DNA of 64,000 nt from CAZTCJ01 sp964612085 (lineage in GTDB: Bacteria > Pseudomonadota > Alphaproteobacteria > JAJFIK01). Below are positions 16,391-27,362 of this stretch, piece after piece. The notes beneath the pieces are model-generated. The model saw only the letters and a program-made list of their open reading frames with translations. It was not told the origin of the DNA and did not search any database. Every line of letters begins with the position of its first letter. Position 1 is the stretch's first letter. Both the position numbers and the translations under genes were made by a program. The stretch lies in assembly GCA_964612085.1 (NCBI GenBank), contig CAZTCJ010000004.1, positions 1-64,000 on the forward strand, given 5' to 3'.

Positions 16391-16531
16391 GATATTTCGA
16401 ATGGGGACATAAGGGACCCATCGCCTGCGTTTCTGTCGGAAATCTTGGTGTTTCATTCCGCACCGTCAGCGTCGAGAGCGTCCTGGCGCCTTGAGGGGTC
16501 TTTTCGCTGAATATGTCACAAGCTGACAAGC

Positions 16532-16570
16532 CCGTGGCGGCGCCTTGTCCAAAACGCCGCCACGGTTTTT
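16532..16570 (+). terminator. Rho-independent terminator after the CocE remnant
   Basis: An 11-bp perfect stem CCGTGGCGGCG / CGCCGCCACGG with a 12-base loop is followed by TTTTT on the plus strand. It lies 18 bases before the convergent katG stop and insulates katG from plus-strand transcription. Confidence 0.85.
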
Positions 16571-16587
16571 CGTGCAATGATGCCGGG

Positions 16588-18849
<2,262 letters not shown>

Positions 18850-19102
18850 GATGGGTCTTCTCCTTAGGGCTCTTTTGGAAAAATCATTATCGGGCGGCTT
18901 TGGACCGAAAATCTGTCCACAGGTGTACGGATCGATTTTGCCAATGTAAAATTGGGAATTTAACTGAAGTCTGATCGAATTTGCCGATAGAGAAAAGCTG
19001 TGGGTCTTTCAATATGGCTGCGGGACAGCCGACACGCCGTCACGGCTGCCGGTAAGGCCTTCAATTCACACATGTTTGGAAGGATGCGGACCGGCGGGGA
19101 GA

Positions 19103-20236
19103 TTATGAACGCGGCGCCATGACCCGCTCGAAACCTTTGGTCATGCGGGTAGGACTGAACGCCGTCACCCGTTTGCGCGCGGCCGCCGCCATGGCCTTGC
19201 GCCGGGCGGTATCGCGCAGAACCCGGTCGGCGGACTGCGCCCATTGGGCGGGGTCGGCGGAAGCGATCAGCACACCGCTTTCCGACCCGTTTTCGGCCAC
19301 CAGCAATTCCCTGTTGAAAGGGGTGTCGCCCGCCAGGACGGGCACGCCCGTACTCATGGCCGCCAGCAGACGCTGGATGCCGTCCATGCCGTCCTGCGCG
19401 CCGGGATGCACATAAAGATCGCTCGCCGCCAGGGTGGTTTTGAGATCGTCCGGGTCCAGCACACCGAGCAGGCGCACGCGGCTGGTCAGCCTGCGGTCGC
19501 GGATCTGGCCTTCCATATGGTCCCGCGCGGGGCCGTCGCCGCTGACAAGCAGCAGGGTCTTGGGTAAGGCGTCCAGCAGGTCCAGCAGGCTTTCCGCCCT
19601 CAGTTTATCCGTCAACGGATCGCTGACCAGAATCACGCGGCCATTGGCGGGCAGGCCCAGCGCTTTGCGGGCGTCGCGCCGGGCCGGGGGAGAGCCTTCC
19701 GGTGTCTGGTAGGTGTAGACCACGTCCATGCGCTTGCGATAGCTGCGCGGGCGCATCTGAAATGAGCCGTGCACCGCGTAGGACGACGCCACGACCTGGG
19801 TATAGATGCCCAGGCTGCCGAACAGCGCATCGGCCAGGCCCAGAAAAAAACCGGTCTTCGATGCCGCCGTTCCGTGGCAGGCGACGCGATGGGGGATACC
19901 AGCGAAGAAAGCCGCGCCCTGGCCGATCGCATGGGCCTGCGGATCGAAGGAAATCACCGCCTCCGGTTTGATCTCGCCCAGGAGCCCGCGAAAGGCCCCC
20001 CAGGCCCGAAACAGGCCGCCCACGCCCAGGCTCGGTTGCGGACAGAGCAGATGAGCGTCTTTCAAAGAGCCGGGAAGCTCCGCCGGGTCGCCCTTGAGCA
20101 GCACGGCCGTCACCCCGTGTCCGCGCGCGCGCAAGCCCTGGGCAAGCGCGGCCAAGGCGCCCGCCGGTCCGTCCAAGGCGCTGTCGCTCGCCAGCAGGAT
20201 CAGGTTGAGACGCCCCGTCATCCCGTTTTCACTCAT
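19103..20236 (-). CDS. Glycosyltransferase, GT-B fold (GT4-like)
   Basis: A 377-residue enzyme with a two-Rossmann GT-B layout. The N-terminal half is acceptor-binding (LILLASDSALDGPAGALAAL...). The C-terminal donor-binding half includes GRVILVSDPLTDKLRAESLL, LLLVSGDGPARDHME, LYVHPGAQDGMDGIQRLLAAM and GVPVLAGDTPFNRELL. No membrane helix was seen, so it probably works at the cytoplasmic face. It is divergent from the Wza-type gene across a 289-bp gap, which supports a role in exopolysaccharide assembly. Donor and linkage cannot be told. An alternative ATG lies five codons in. Confidence 0.8.
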   Translation of the reverse strand: MSENGMTGRLNLILLASDSALDGPAGALAALAQGLRARGHGVTAVLLKGDPAELPGSLKDAHLLCPQPSLGVGGLFRAWGAFRGLLGEIKPEAVISFDPQAHAIGQGAAFFAGIPHRVACHGTAASKTGFFLGLADALFGSLGIYTQVVASSYAVHGSFQMRPRSYRKRMDVVYTYQTPEGSPPARRDARKALGLPANGRVILVSDPLTDKLRAESLLDLLDALPKTLLLVSGDGPARDHMEGQIRDRRLTSRVRLLGVLDPDDLKTTLAASDLYVHPGAQDGMDGIQRLLAAMSTGVPVLAGDTPFNRELLVAENGSESGVLIASADPAQWAQSADRVLRDTARRKAMAAAARKRVTAFSPTRMTKGFERVMAPRS

Positions 20237-20418
20237 TTCTGAACTGGGTCATATCCGGCTTTAACGGATCCTGACCTGGGCCAATGCCATAGACTGGCAT
20301 GAATTGGAACGGCCGCCATGGCGCACCGCTCCATGGAAACTCTATGCCAGGGCCATGCCGCAAAGCACAAATTCACCGTTTAGAACGTTGACAGAGTGGT
20401 AATTTTGGGCAAGACCAT

Positions 20419-20452
20419 CCATAGGGAGCGGTGGGTTTCATGTAACCTATGG
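20419..20452. promoter_or_regulatory. Inverted repeat upstream of the polysaccharide export gene
   Basis: CCATAGG and CCTATGG are perfect 7-bp arms separated by 20 bases, 74 bases before the export gene, in the divergent gap with the glycosyltransferase. It could be an operator or simply a hairpin in the leader. Confidence 0.25.
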
Positions 20453-20525
20453 GCTGTATGGTTCATTTTGGCGGAAGTGAACCTGTATCGACGGCAGTTT
20501 AGACAGACGTGGGGTGTCCCGGCAC

Positions 20526-21152
20526 ATGGCCTCTATTATTGCAAACAACATGATCGGCATGGCAAGAGCGTTTAAACGCACGATCGCCGTGTCTCTTCTG
20601 GCGGCGCTGCCCTTGGCAGCCTGCGGCACGACCGCGGATATATCGCAAAGCAGTGATCCGCTGCTGCGCAAATTCGCCGAGACCTCGATCGACGAATACC
20701 GGCTCGGCGCCAATGACCGGCTGAAAGTCACCGTGTTCGGCGAGCCGGATCTGTCCGGCGAATTTCAGGTGGATGCCGGCGGCCAGGTTTCGCTGCCGCT
20801 CATTGGCGAGGTGGCCGCCCAGGGCCTGACGCCGCGCCAGTTCGAGCGCGAGGTGGAAGAGAAATTCGCCAATGGCTATCTGCAGATGCCGCGTATCAGC
20901 GCCGAGATCATCAATTACAGGCCGTTTTATATCGGCGGTGAAGTGAACACGCCGGGCCAGTATCCCTTCGAGCCGGGTCTGACCATTCAGAAAGCGGTCG
21001 CGACGGCGGGCGGCTATACCTACCGGGCCAACCGCAGCCGCGTGGAAGTGGTCCGTAAGCAGATCAGCGACCGGGGCATCCGGGTGCCGGCCGATACGGC
21101 CGTGCTCGTCATGCCGGGCGACGTCATCACGGTGCCTGAACGGGTCTTCTGA
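20526..21152 (+). CDS. Polysaccharide export lipoprotein (Wza/KpsD-type)
   Basis: About 208 residues. After a signal peptide with lipobox PLAAC (lipidated Cys) comes the Poly_export domain (YRLGANDRLKVTVFGEPDLSG, VSLPLIGEVAAQGLTPRQFE) and one SLBB domain (FYIGGEVNTPGQYPFEPGLT, ATAGGYTYRANRS). This is the short form without the C-terminal outer-membrane helix of E. coli Wza, and it probably works with a separate barrel. The BBP2-type barrel gene at 21,583 follows. Start choice is weak: a GTG at 20,514 and ATGs at 20,526, 20,550 and 20,559 are all in frame. The one at 20,526 sits after GGGG. Confidence 0.9.
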   Translation: MASIIANNMIGMARAFKRTIAVSLLAALPLAACGTTADISQSSDPLLRKFAETSIDEYRLGANDRLKVTVFGEPDLSGEFQVDAGGQVSLPLIGEVAAQGLTPRQFEREVEEKFANGYLQMPRISAEIINYRPFYIGGEVNTPGQYPFEPGLTIQKAVATAGGYTYRANRSRVEVVRKQISDRGIRVPADTAVLVMPGDVITVPERVF

Positions 21153-21582
21153 TCGATCGATCGATCGGGCGCGCCGTCCGACGGGGGCAAGCGACAGGCG
21201 CGCCTTTTGCCATGCGTTTCAGCAATGGGTCTTGCGGGACCGGGCGCTGGCATGACCGGGTTAACTCCTTGAGCCAAATTGACGCCTCGGCGGAATCGGG
21301 ATTGCATCCGAGGGATCCAGAGCGCCATGGCGTGTCCCGCTCGTCTCTTTCGGGTTAGGACCGCAAAAAATGGCGCGCCATGTCACGTAAGTTGAATAAG
21401 AATCCGTCCACCGACGTGGCATGATAGAGTGGTCCCCTGGCGAAATGATCGGGTTGAGGGACCGTCCGGTGGGGTGTTCGTCGAAGGGAACTACCGGATG
21501 ACGGAGTGCCGGAGGCCTTTGTAACTGGCCAAACGCGTGCCGTGTCCATTACCGTCTTGAGGTCGCGAGAAGCGGGGTCGCT
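21153..21582. other. 430-bp gap between export lipoprotein and beta-barrel genes
   Basis: No gene seen. It opens with (GATC)4 directly at the stop codon (21,151-21,167) and a weak terminator-like structure at 21,168-21,208. The rest is probably leader and promoter DNA for the barrel gene, but I find no clear -35/-10 pair. Confidence 0.4.
21168..21208 (+). terminator. Weak terminator-like hairpin after the export gene
   Basis: GGCGCGCC occurs twice, 21 bases apart, and can pair as an 8-bp stem followed by TTTT. Each half is itself palindromic and the loop is long, so efficiency is uncertain. Confidence 0.4.
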
Positions 21583-23001
21583 ATGACAAGGACTATCCAT
21601 CGGTTTCTAACGGCAGCCGTCGTGGCCGCCGGTACGGCTGGCATTCTGGGCACGCCCCAGCACGCCGCCGCCCAACAGTATTACGGTGAGGACGCCACGC
21701 GCAGCCAGTTGCTGCGCCAGCCTTTGAGCCGCGAGGGCGTGCTTTACCGCTGGCGCCCGGAATACGCGCCGCTCGGCATCCGGATGCGCTCTTTCATGCT
21801 CTATCCGTCGCTGGAGACCGGCGTCGGCTATGATGACAACGTCTTTGAGGACGAGGTCGTACGCGAAGGAGATGGGTTCTTTCACGTCACGCCGCGCGCG
21901 CGCCTCGTGTCCGACTGGTCGCGCCATGCGCTGGCCGTCGATGTGCGCAGCCGCAGCGAATTCTTCTTCGACCTGAGCGAAAACAACACCACCGATGTGG
22001 GCAGCCTGATTTCCGGGCGGCTCGATATCGGCGGCCAATCGGCGCTCCGGGTGTTCGGCAATTTCGACAAGCTCAACGAGGACCGGGGCGAGCCGGATAC
22101 GATTTTCGCCGCCGTGGAACCCACACCCTATCTGCGCTATGGCGGCGGCGCGCGGATCGACAGCCGCCTGAACCGCCTGACCTACGGCGTCGGCCTGCAA
22201 TACGAGCGGTTCGATTATGACTCCGTCGATGTCTTGGACAGCGATCTCGACGATGCCGGAACGATCGACACCGACCTGGACGGCGATCCGCTGTTCGACG
22301 AGACCTTCGACAACGACGACCGCGATTTCGATATCGTGACGGCGGTGGCCGAAGTCGGTTTCGATTTTTCGCCGGGCTATCTGGCCTTCGTGCGCGGTTC
22401 GGCCAACCGGCGGGAATTCGATCTGGAAGAGGATCGGAACTTGGTTGACCGGAATGGCGACGGCGATGTGACCGACGCGGTGGACTCCGGTCTCGACCGG
22501 GACTCCCAGGGCTGGGAAGTTACCGCCGGCATGCGCTTCGAGCTGACCAATCTGCTCGCAGGCGAGGTCTCCGCCGGTTATCTGCAGCAGAATTTCGATG
22601 ACGATCCGGCCCTGGACGATGTTTCGGGCATTGCCTTGGAAGCCAATCTGGAATGGTATCCGTCGCCGCTCCTGACCGCCCAGTTCCGGATACGCCGGAA
22701 CGTCACCGATACCATCGTGGCCGGTGCTTCGGGCCGGTTCGATACGCGCCTCGGCGCCGGTCTCGATTACGAGTTCCGCCGCAACATCATCCTGTCGGGT
22801 GACGTGGATTACCTGAACAGTAACTTCGAGGGCGCGGACCGGACCGATAACGTAATTTCGGCTACCTTCGCCGGACAGTATCTGATCAACCGCCGTTTGC
22901 GCGCCGTGGCCCGGTATCGGATCACCAACCGGAAATCGGACTTCCCCGGCGAGGATTATCTGCAGAACGTGGTGTCGCTCAATCTGCGCATGCAGATCTG
23001 A
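21583..23001 (+). CDS. Outer-membrane beta-barrel protein (BBP2-type, polysaccharide-associated)
   Basis: A 472-residue protein with a signal peptide (LTAAVVAAGTAGILGTPQHAAA) and then regularly alternating amphipathic strands to the C-terminal LNLRMQI, typical of a barrel. Strand-like blocks include SLETGVGYDDNVF, HVTPRARLVSDWSRHALAV, GWEVTAGMRFELTN and NRRLRAVARYRITNRK. A Ca-binding-like acidic loop (DSDLDDAGTIDTDLDGDP) interrupts the middle. Barrels of this kind lie beside exopolysaccharide export genes and are thought to complete the outer-membrane path. It follows the Wza-type gene on the same strand, with its own gap and terminator. Confidence 0.85.
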   Translation: MTRTIHRFLTAAVVAAGTAGILGTPQHAAAQQYYGEDATRSQLLRQPLSREGVLYRWRPEYAPLGIRMRSFMLYPSLETGVGYDDNVFEDEVVREGDGFFHVTPRARLVSDWSRHALAVDVRSRSEFFFDLSENNTTDVGSLISGRLDIGGQSALRVFGNFDKLNEDRGEPDTIFAAVEPTPYLRYGGGARIDSRLNRLTYGVGLQYERFDYDSVDVLDSDLDDAGTIDTDLDGDPLFDETFDNDDRDFDIVTAVAEVGFDFSPGYLAFVRGSANRREFDLEEDRNLVDRNGDGDVTDAVDSGLDRDSQGWEVTAGMRFELTNLLAGEVSAGYLQQNFDDDPALDDVSGIALEANLEWYPSPLLTAQFRIRRNVTDTIVAGASGRFDTRLGAGLDYEFRRNIILSGDVDYLNSNFEGADRTDNVISATFAGQYLINRRLRAVARYRITNRKSDFPGEDYLQNVVSLNLRMQI

Positions 23002-23030
23002 CCGCGACGCTCAGCAGCCGGACAGACAAA

Positions 23031-23057
23031 GCGGGGCCTTTCGGGCCCCGTTTTTTT
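23031..23057 (+). terminator. Strong rho-independent terminator after the barrel gene
   Basis: CGGGGCC-TTTC-(G)GGCCCCG forms a 7-bp GC stem followed by seven T residues, 30 bases after the stop at 23,001. Confidence 0.92.
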
Positions 23058-23060
23058 GGG

Positions 23061-23396
23061 TCAAGCGGATGCGTAATCTTCTGCTTGCGTCCGGGGGCGG
23101 ACAGTAACGCCGACTTCCAGGGTTTCATCGAGCGCCGTCAGCATGCGCGTGAGCCTGTCCACCGTAAATCGCTTGAGATCGGCATTCCGGATCCGGCTGT
23201 AATCCGCAGCGGCGAAACCGGTCAGCTTGCCCGCGCGAGTGACAGTCAGCTTCTTGTCATCCAGGACACCGATGATCCGGGCGGCCAGGACTGCCTTCAT
23301 TTGCAGAACATCGGCATCCCTATCGCCGAAATCGCGATAGACATTGCCGCTGCCGCGCACATAGTCGAATTCGTCCTCGTCGCAATCTTTGCTCAT
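23061..23396 (-). CDS. HigA-type antitoxin, helix-turn-helix
   Basis: A 111-residue XRE-like DNA-binding protein. The helix-turn-helix is near residues 45-75 (LDDKKLTVTRAGKLTGFAA, then DYSRIRNADLKRFTVDRL), followed by MLTALDETLEVGVTVRP, the usual end of this antitoxin group. Its ATG overlaps the toxin stop as ATGA, so the two are translationally coupled with the toxin gene first, as in higBA. It would neutralise the toxin and repress the operon, probably through the palindromes at 23,751-23,781. The frame is open further upstream, but that part lies inside the toxin gene. Confidence 0.85.
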   Translation of the reverse strand: MSKDCDEDEFDYVRGSGNVYRDFGDRDADVLQMKAVLAARIIGVLDDKKLTVTRAGKLTGFAAADYSRIRNADLKRFTVDRLTRMLTALDETLEVGVTVRPRTQAEDYASA

Positions 23397-23737
23397 GACA
23401 GGTCCGTTTTCAGCCGTTTCAACCGTTCCCGGATCACATCGATATCTTTCTTGGCCGTCTTGATGCCCGATGGAGATTTTTTCTGAAAAGCATGGATGAC
23501 CCAAAGCGTATCACCGATTTCGGCGACGTAAACTGTGCGGTAGGCATTCCCGGCATGGCGTAAGGCAATCTCGAAAACGCCAGGACCCAACCCTTTCATG
23601 GATTTTGCGATATCGGCTTTCCGGCCTTCGGCCGCGATCGTCAGAGCCGCGCGTATTTGTATCTGGGCTTCTTTGGGAAACTTCGAAAACGTCTTTCTCG
23701 CCGCTTTAATCCATGCGATTTCGGGTGAAATTAGCAT
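23393..23737 (-). CDS. RelE/ParE-superfamily toxin (HigB, phage Gp49-like)
   Basis: A 114-residue protein with the Gp49-like/HigB signature: FSKFPKEAQIQIRAAL, SMKGLGPGVFEIALRH, AYRTVYVAEIGDTLWVIHAFQKKSPSGIKTAKKDIDVI. These toxins are mRNA interferases acting at the ribosome. It is the first gene of a two-gene module with the HigA-like antitoxin. The start at 23,737 has no clear ribosome site, and a good promoter pair (TTGACA, 17 bases, TAATTT, minus strand) overlaps it. The real start or promoter therefore needs caution. Confidence 0.85.
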   Translation of the reverse strand: MLISPEIAWIKAARKTFSKFPKEAQIQIRAALTIAAEGRKADIAKSMKGLGPGVFEIALRHAGNAYRTVYVAEIGDTLWVIHAFQKKSPSGIKTAKKDIDVIRERLKRLKTDLS

Positions 23738-23750
23738 CGGAAGAAGGCCA

Positions 23751-23781
23751 TGTCAAATTTGACAAGGTCAATTCAATTGAC
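23751..23781. promoter_or_regulatory. Twin palindromes, probable toxin-antitoxin operator
   Basis: Two perfect palindromes lie two bases apart just upstream of the toxin start: TGTCAAATTTGACA (23,751-23,764) and GTCAATT-C-AATTGAC (23,767-23,781). Both contain TCAA/TTGA half-sites, as expected for a dimeric HTH antitoxin binding cooperatively. The minus-strand TTGACA inside the first palindrome could be a -35 element. Confidence 0.7.
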
Positions 23782-23787
23782 TGCCCA

Positions 23788-24780
23788 TCAGACCGCCGAG
23801 CGGGCGCTTTGGGGGCCGTGATACTCCCGGTACCATTCGACGAAGCGGGGCAGGCCTTCCTCGATGGTGATTTTCGGCTCATAGCCCAGATCGATACGGC
23901 TTTGGTCGATATCCGCGAAAGTGTGGCGCATTTCGGTCTTCTGCATGGGCTCCAGGATGATCTGCGCCTTTTTGCACAGCGTCGCTTCCAGCACACGGAT
24001 CAAATCCATCACCTTGACCGGACGGCTGTTGCCCAGATTGTAGACCTTATAGCGCGACGGGCCTTCCGGCGGCCGGGCGAGGGCGCGCAGAATGCCGTCA
24101 ACAATGTCGTCCACATAAGTGAAATCCCGCCACATCTCGCCCTTGTTGAAGACATGGATCGGACGGTTCCAGGTGATGGCGTCGGCAAAGCTGTAGACCG
24201 CCATGTCCGGCCGGCCCCATGGTCCGTACACGGTGAAAAGCCGTAAGCCGGTCATGGGCAGATCGAACAGATTGGTATAGGCGTGGGCGATCAGTTCGTC
24301 CGCCCGCTTCGTCGCGCCGTAAAGCGAGGTCGGCGTATCGGCCCGGTCGTCGAGGGAGAATTTCTCCTGCGCGCTGTTGCCGTAGACGGAGGATGAGCTG
24401 GCGAAGACCAGATGATCGAGGTTTTTCAGCCGCCGCCCCAGCTCCAGCATCACCACATGGCCCATGACATTGGAATGGACGTAGGAATACGGATTGTCGA
24501 TGGAATGGCGCACGCCCGGCTGACCGGCCAGATGCACGATGCGGGTTATGTCCGGAAACGCTTCGGCCAGTTTCATGACCGCATCGCTGTCGGCGATGTC
24601 CAGGCGGCGGAAGGCAAACCCCTCGCGCCCTTCAAGCTCGCGCAGGCGTGCCTTCTTGAGCCCCGGATCGTAATAGGCGTTGATATTGTCGATGCCGAGA
24701 ACGGCTTCGCCCTGCGCCAGCAGACGGGCGGCCGTGTGAAAGCCGATGAACCCTGCAACACCCGTCACGAGAACTGTCAT
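23788..24780 (-). CDS. UDP-glucuronate 4-epimerase (extended SDR)
   Basis: A 330-residue NAD-dependent sugar-nucleotide epimerase. The cofactor loop is GVAGFIGFHTAARLL (7-21), followed by HLAGQPGVRHS, SSSSVYGN and the catalytic YGATK, then RLFTVYGPWGRPDMA and MWRDFTYVDDIV. The motif set matches the UDP-glucuronate epimerases (LpsL/Gla/UgE type) that make UDP-galacturonate, the next step after Ugd in this window. Some related enzymes act on UDP-glucose, so the substrate is a strong inference, not proven. The toxin-antitoxin module and its operator lie directly downstream. Confidence 0.88.
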   Translation of the reverse strand: MTVLVTGVAGFIGFHTAARLLAQGEAVLGIDNINAYYDPGLKKARLRELEGREGFAFRRLDIADSDAVMKLAEAFPDITRIVHLAGQPGVRHSIDNPYSYVHSNVMGHVVMLELGRRLKNLDHLVFASSSSVYGNSAQEKFSLDDRADTPTSLYGATKRADELIAHAYTNLFDLPMTGLRLFTVYGPWGRPDMAVYSFADAITWNRPIHVFNKGEMWRDFTYVDDIVDGILRALARPPEGPSRYKVYNLGNSRPVKVMDLIRVLEATLCKKAQIILEPMQKTEMRHTFADIDQSRIDLGYEPKITIEEGLPRFVEWYREYHGPQSARSAV

Positions 24781-25077
24781 CTACCTGCCAAATCCTTCAT
24801 CTGGGCCTTCGTCTGGGTATGGGCGCGCCATACCGGGTCCGGATCGGGCCGGCCAGGGACGAATGCGGGGGTGCTTGTTGACGGATCGGATGCGCACGAG
24901 GCGCTTGCCACGCGTTCGGATCCATCCGCACCCCGTTCGTTCTTCAGGATTTCATCCATCAACGCATCCGGCTATGTGTAAGCGATCACATCCGTCGTTT
25001 CCAGTCCGCAAGCATAGCCGGAGCCGGTGAATTTATCGTCACCGCACGTGATTATCCTGAAAATTCAAATGAGTAGC

Positions 25078-25857
25078 CTATGAGCGCCGCTTCTGGGTCG
25101 ACAGGAAGCGGCGGCCGGTGCCTTCGAGAACGACGCAGGTGAGCCGGCCCGTGGCATAGGCCCCCGTATCGACGCCGATTCGCCAGCGCCCGATCACCGG
25201 CTGCTCCCTCGGCGTATGGCCATGGATGATGATCTTGCCGGGCGCCCAATCGGAGGACAGAAACTCCTCGCGGATCCACAACAGATCGTCTTGAACCTGG
25301 TCTTCGAGCGCCACCCCGGGGCGCACGCCCGCATGGACGAAGAAGTAATCGCCGAAGGTCAGGGTCAGGTTGAGCCCTTCCAGAAACGCCATATGCGTCT
25401 CCGGCAAGGCCATTTCCAATCCAGAACGGGTGTTTTCCAGCGCTTCGGCCGACTGGCGGGGCATGGGCGGGGCCACCCCATAGCTTTCCAGCGTTTCCAC
25501 GCCGCCGAAATCGAGCCACGCTTCCTGACCGAACGGGTCGTCCAGGAAATTGAGCATGGCTTCCTCGTGATTGCCCTTGAGGAAATGCACATGCTCGAAA
25601 TGGTCCGGCAGCACGCTCAGAATATCGAGCGTTTCCTTCGACTGGGGCCCCCGGTCCACATAGTCGCCGAGGAAGATCACACGGCACAACGCGCCGTCGG
25701 CGCGGGCCATGTCCTTGCGGATGCCGTTGAGCAATCGGCGCAGCAAATCCGCGCGGCCATGGACATCGCCAATGGCATAGATGCGCTCGCCGGGAGGAGC
25801 GGAGGGTTCCGTCTCCTTCTCGGATTTCAGCATTTGATTGAAAAACGACCACACCAT
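25078..25857 (-). CDS. Metallophosphoesterase, PPP-type serine/threonine phosphatase-like
   Basis: A 259-residue cytoplasmic phosphatase with the full metal-site series: GDVHGRADLL (about 30-39), FLGDYVDRGP, KGNHEE, HAGVRPG and IIHGHTPRE. This is the bacterial PrpA/PrpE-like group of PPP phosphatases, which acts on phosphoproteins or small phosphates. An unconserved 24-residue N-terminal tail may mean the real start is the internal ATG at codon 9. It is a single gene beside the polysaccharide genes, and a role in reversing tyrosine or serine phosphorylation there is only a guess. Confidence 0.87.
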   Translation of the reverse strand: MVWSFFNQMLKSEKETEPSAPPGERIYAIGDVHGRADLLRRLLNGIRKDMARADGALCRVIFLGDYVDRGPQSKETLDILSVLPDHFEHVHFLKGNHEEAMLNFLDDPFGQEAWLDFGGVETLESYGVAPPMPRQSAEALENTRSGLEMALPETHMAFLEGLNLTLTFGDYFFVHAGVRPGVALEDQVQDDLLWIREEFLSSDWAPGKIIIHGHTPREQPVIGRWRIGVDTGAYATGRLTCVVLEGTGRRFLSTQKRRS

Positions 25858-25907
25858 ACCGGACCGCCAGCTTTGACTCTCAAACTTCTATTACGTTTAT
25901 GGTTATG

Positions 25908-25923
25908 TTTACGGTCGCGTAAA
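25908..25923. promoter_or_regulatory. Inverted repeat in divergent gap
   Basis: TTTACG-N4-CGTAAA is a perfect 6-bp inverted repeat between the divergent phosphatase (start 25,857) and hydrolase (start 26,037) genes, in an AT-rich stretch. It may be an operator for either gene. Confidence 0.3.
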
Positions 25924-26036
25924 AGCCTAAACCTATAATGGGAACGGGTGGATACTGCAGGCAAGGGGGTAAAAGAACAGATCCGGGGTGGATATCTGTT
26001 CTCAGTTTGGACCTATAGGACCGTCGGGGGGTTCCA

Positions 26037-27362
26037 ATGGGTGGGGCGACATGGGTTGACGGGGCGCGCGCTGCCTGTGCGGCGCTGATGCTGGTGTGCG
26101 GTTTAAGCGCATGCGCGACGTCTTATCCTGAAGGATTTGTGGACCGGAGGCTTGTGCTTGCGTCAGCCGCGCAAGCGCAGGATGCCATCCTTCTGGTCTG
26201 GAGCCATGGCAGCGAGAATGAACGAGACGCCGACCGGTGCCCGGCGGTGCCTGATGGGCTGCGCGCTTTGGACGGCGCCAGGATCGAGGGCCGCACGGTT
26301 CGTGTGTACCGGACCTGCCATGAAGATGTGCGCTCCACGGTGAATTTCGCAAAGCGCAAGGGCGAGCGGAAACTGGACCGGCGGGTGGTCCGGCTCGAAG
26401 CGCTGCTCGAACGGTTTCGCGCGCAAGGGCTGCGCAAGGATCAGATCGTCCTGGCGGGCCAGTCCTGCGGCGCCTGGGCGGGTCTCGTGCTGGCGGCGCG
26501 GCGGCCCGATCTGGTCGGCCGCCAGATCGCCTTCGCGCCCGCCTGCCACGGGGCGCTTTTGCAGAACCTCCATTGCGCCGGTGCCGGCCATCCGGTCTGT
26601 ACCGGGATCATCCATGACCGTAGACGCCAGGTGGCGCTGGTGGGCGGGGCCGAGCGGCTCGATGCGCTGATCTACGGTTTTGCCGACGACCGCTTCGCAC
26701 CGGCGGGCGCGCTCGATTTTCTGGACCGGGTGCCGGGCGTCGAACGGATCGATCTGTCTGCTGAAGGCCACGGCTTTAATCATTTCGCCGTCTGGTCGGA
26801 GGATTTTCACGACGCCGAACGCGGCCGCATCGAACGGTTTATCGGCAAAGCAAGTCCGCCGCGCCTTGCTGCCGGACCGTCAGATAGGGCCCTAAGCCGC
26901 GCCGACCCGCAGCAGATCGTGCAGATGGACGATGCCCGTGGGCTTGCCGTTCTCGACCACGAACAGGGTGGTGATCTTGGAGGCGTTCATGAGGCTGACG
27001 GCCTCGGCGGTCAGCATGTCCGGCGCCACGGTCTTGGGCCCGTGGGTCATGATCGAGCCCGCCGTGCGGTCCATCAGGTCCGCGCCCATATGGCGGCGCA
27101 GATCGCCATCGGTGATGATGCCCACCAATCGTCCGTCATCGTCCTGAATGCCGACGCAGCCGAAGCGCTTGGCCGACATGGTGACCAGCACTTCCGACAT
27201 CAGCGTATCCATGTGGGCGAGCGGCACCGCGTCCGCCCCATGGGTCAGAGCGCTGATCGGCATCAGTTGCGCGCCCAGCTTGCCGCCGGGATGGAAGCGC
27301 TTGAAGTCGTGGGCGGAGAAATTACGTTTCTTCAGCAGCGCCACAGCGAGCGCGTCCCCTAA
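26037..27362 (+). CDS. Alpha/beta-hydrolase lipoprotein; frame runs on antisense to kdsD
   Basis: The first ~275 residues form a plausible protein: a lipoprotein signal with lipobox LSAC (Cys26), LLVWSHGSEN (oxyanion region), the nucleophile elbow VLAGQSCGAWAGL (GxSxG), YGFADDRFAP for the acid and EGHGFNHFAVW for the base. This fits a dienelactone-hydrolase-like periplasmic esterase, and the fold appears to end around base 26,860. No in-frame stop follows, so the frame continues for about 156 more codons antisense to the sugar isomerase gene and ends at 27,362. That extension looks non-native. A TAA one frame away at 26,893 suggests a recent frameshift or stop loss. Confidence 0.6.
   Translation: MGGATWVDGARAACAALMLVCGLSACATSYPEGFVDRRLVLASAAQAQDAILLVWSHGSENERDADRCPAVPDGLRALDGARIEGRTVRVYRTCHEDVRSTVNFAKRKGERKLDRRVVRLEALLERFRAQGLRKDQIVLAGQSCGAWAGLVLAARRPDLVGRQIAFAPACHGALLQNLHCAGAGHPVCTGIIHDRRRQVALVGGAERLDALIYGFADDRFAPAGALDFLDRVPGVERIDLSAEGHGFNHFAVWSEDFHDAERGRIERFIGKASPPRLAAGPSDRALSRADPQQIVQMDDARGLAVLDHEQGGDLGGVHEADGLGGQHVRRHGLGPVGHDRARRAVHQVRAHMAAQIAIGDDAHQSSVIVLNADAAEALGRHGDQHFRHQRIHVGERHRVRPMGQSADRHQLRAQLAAGMEALEVVGGEITFLQQRHSERVP

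Noticed and set aside
20295..21424. TGGCATGA motifs upstream of both export genes as sigma-54 promoters
   Set aside because: The GC of a -12 element is missing at the required spacing in both places.
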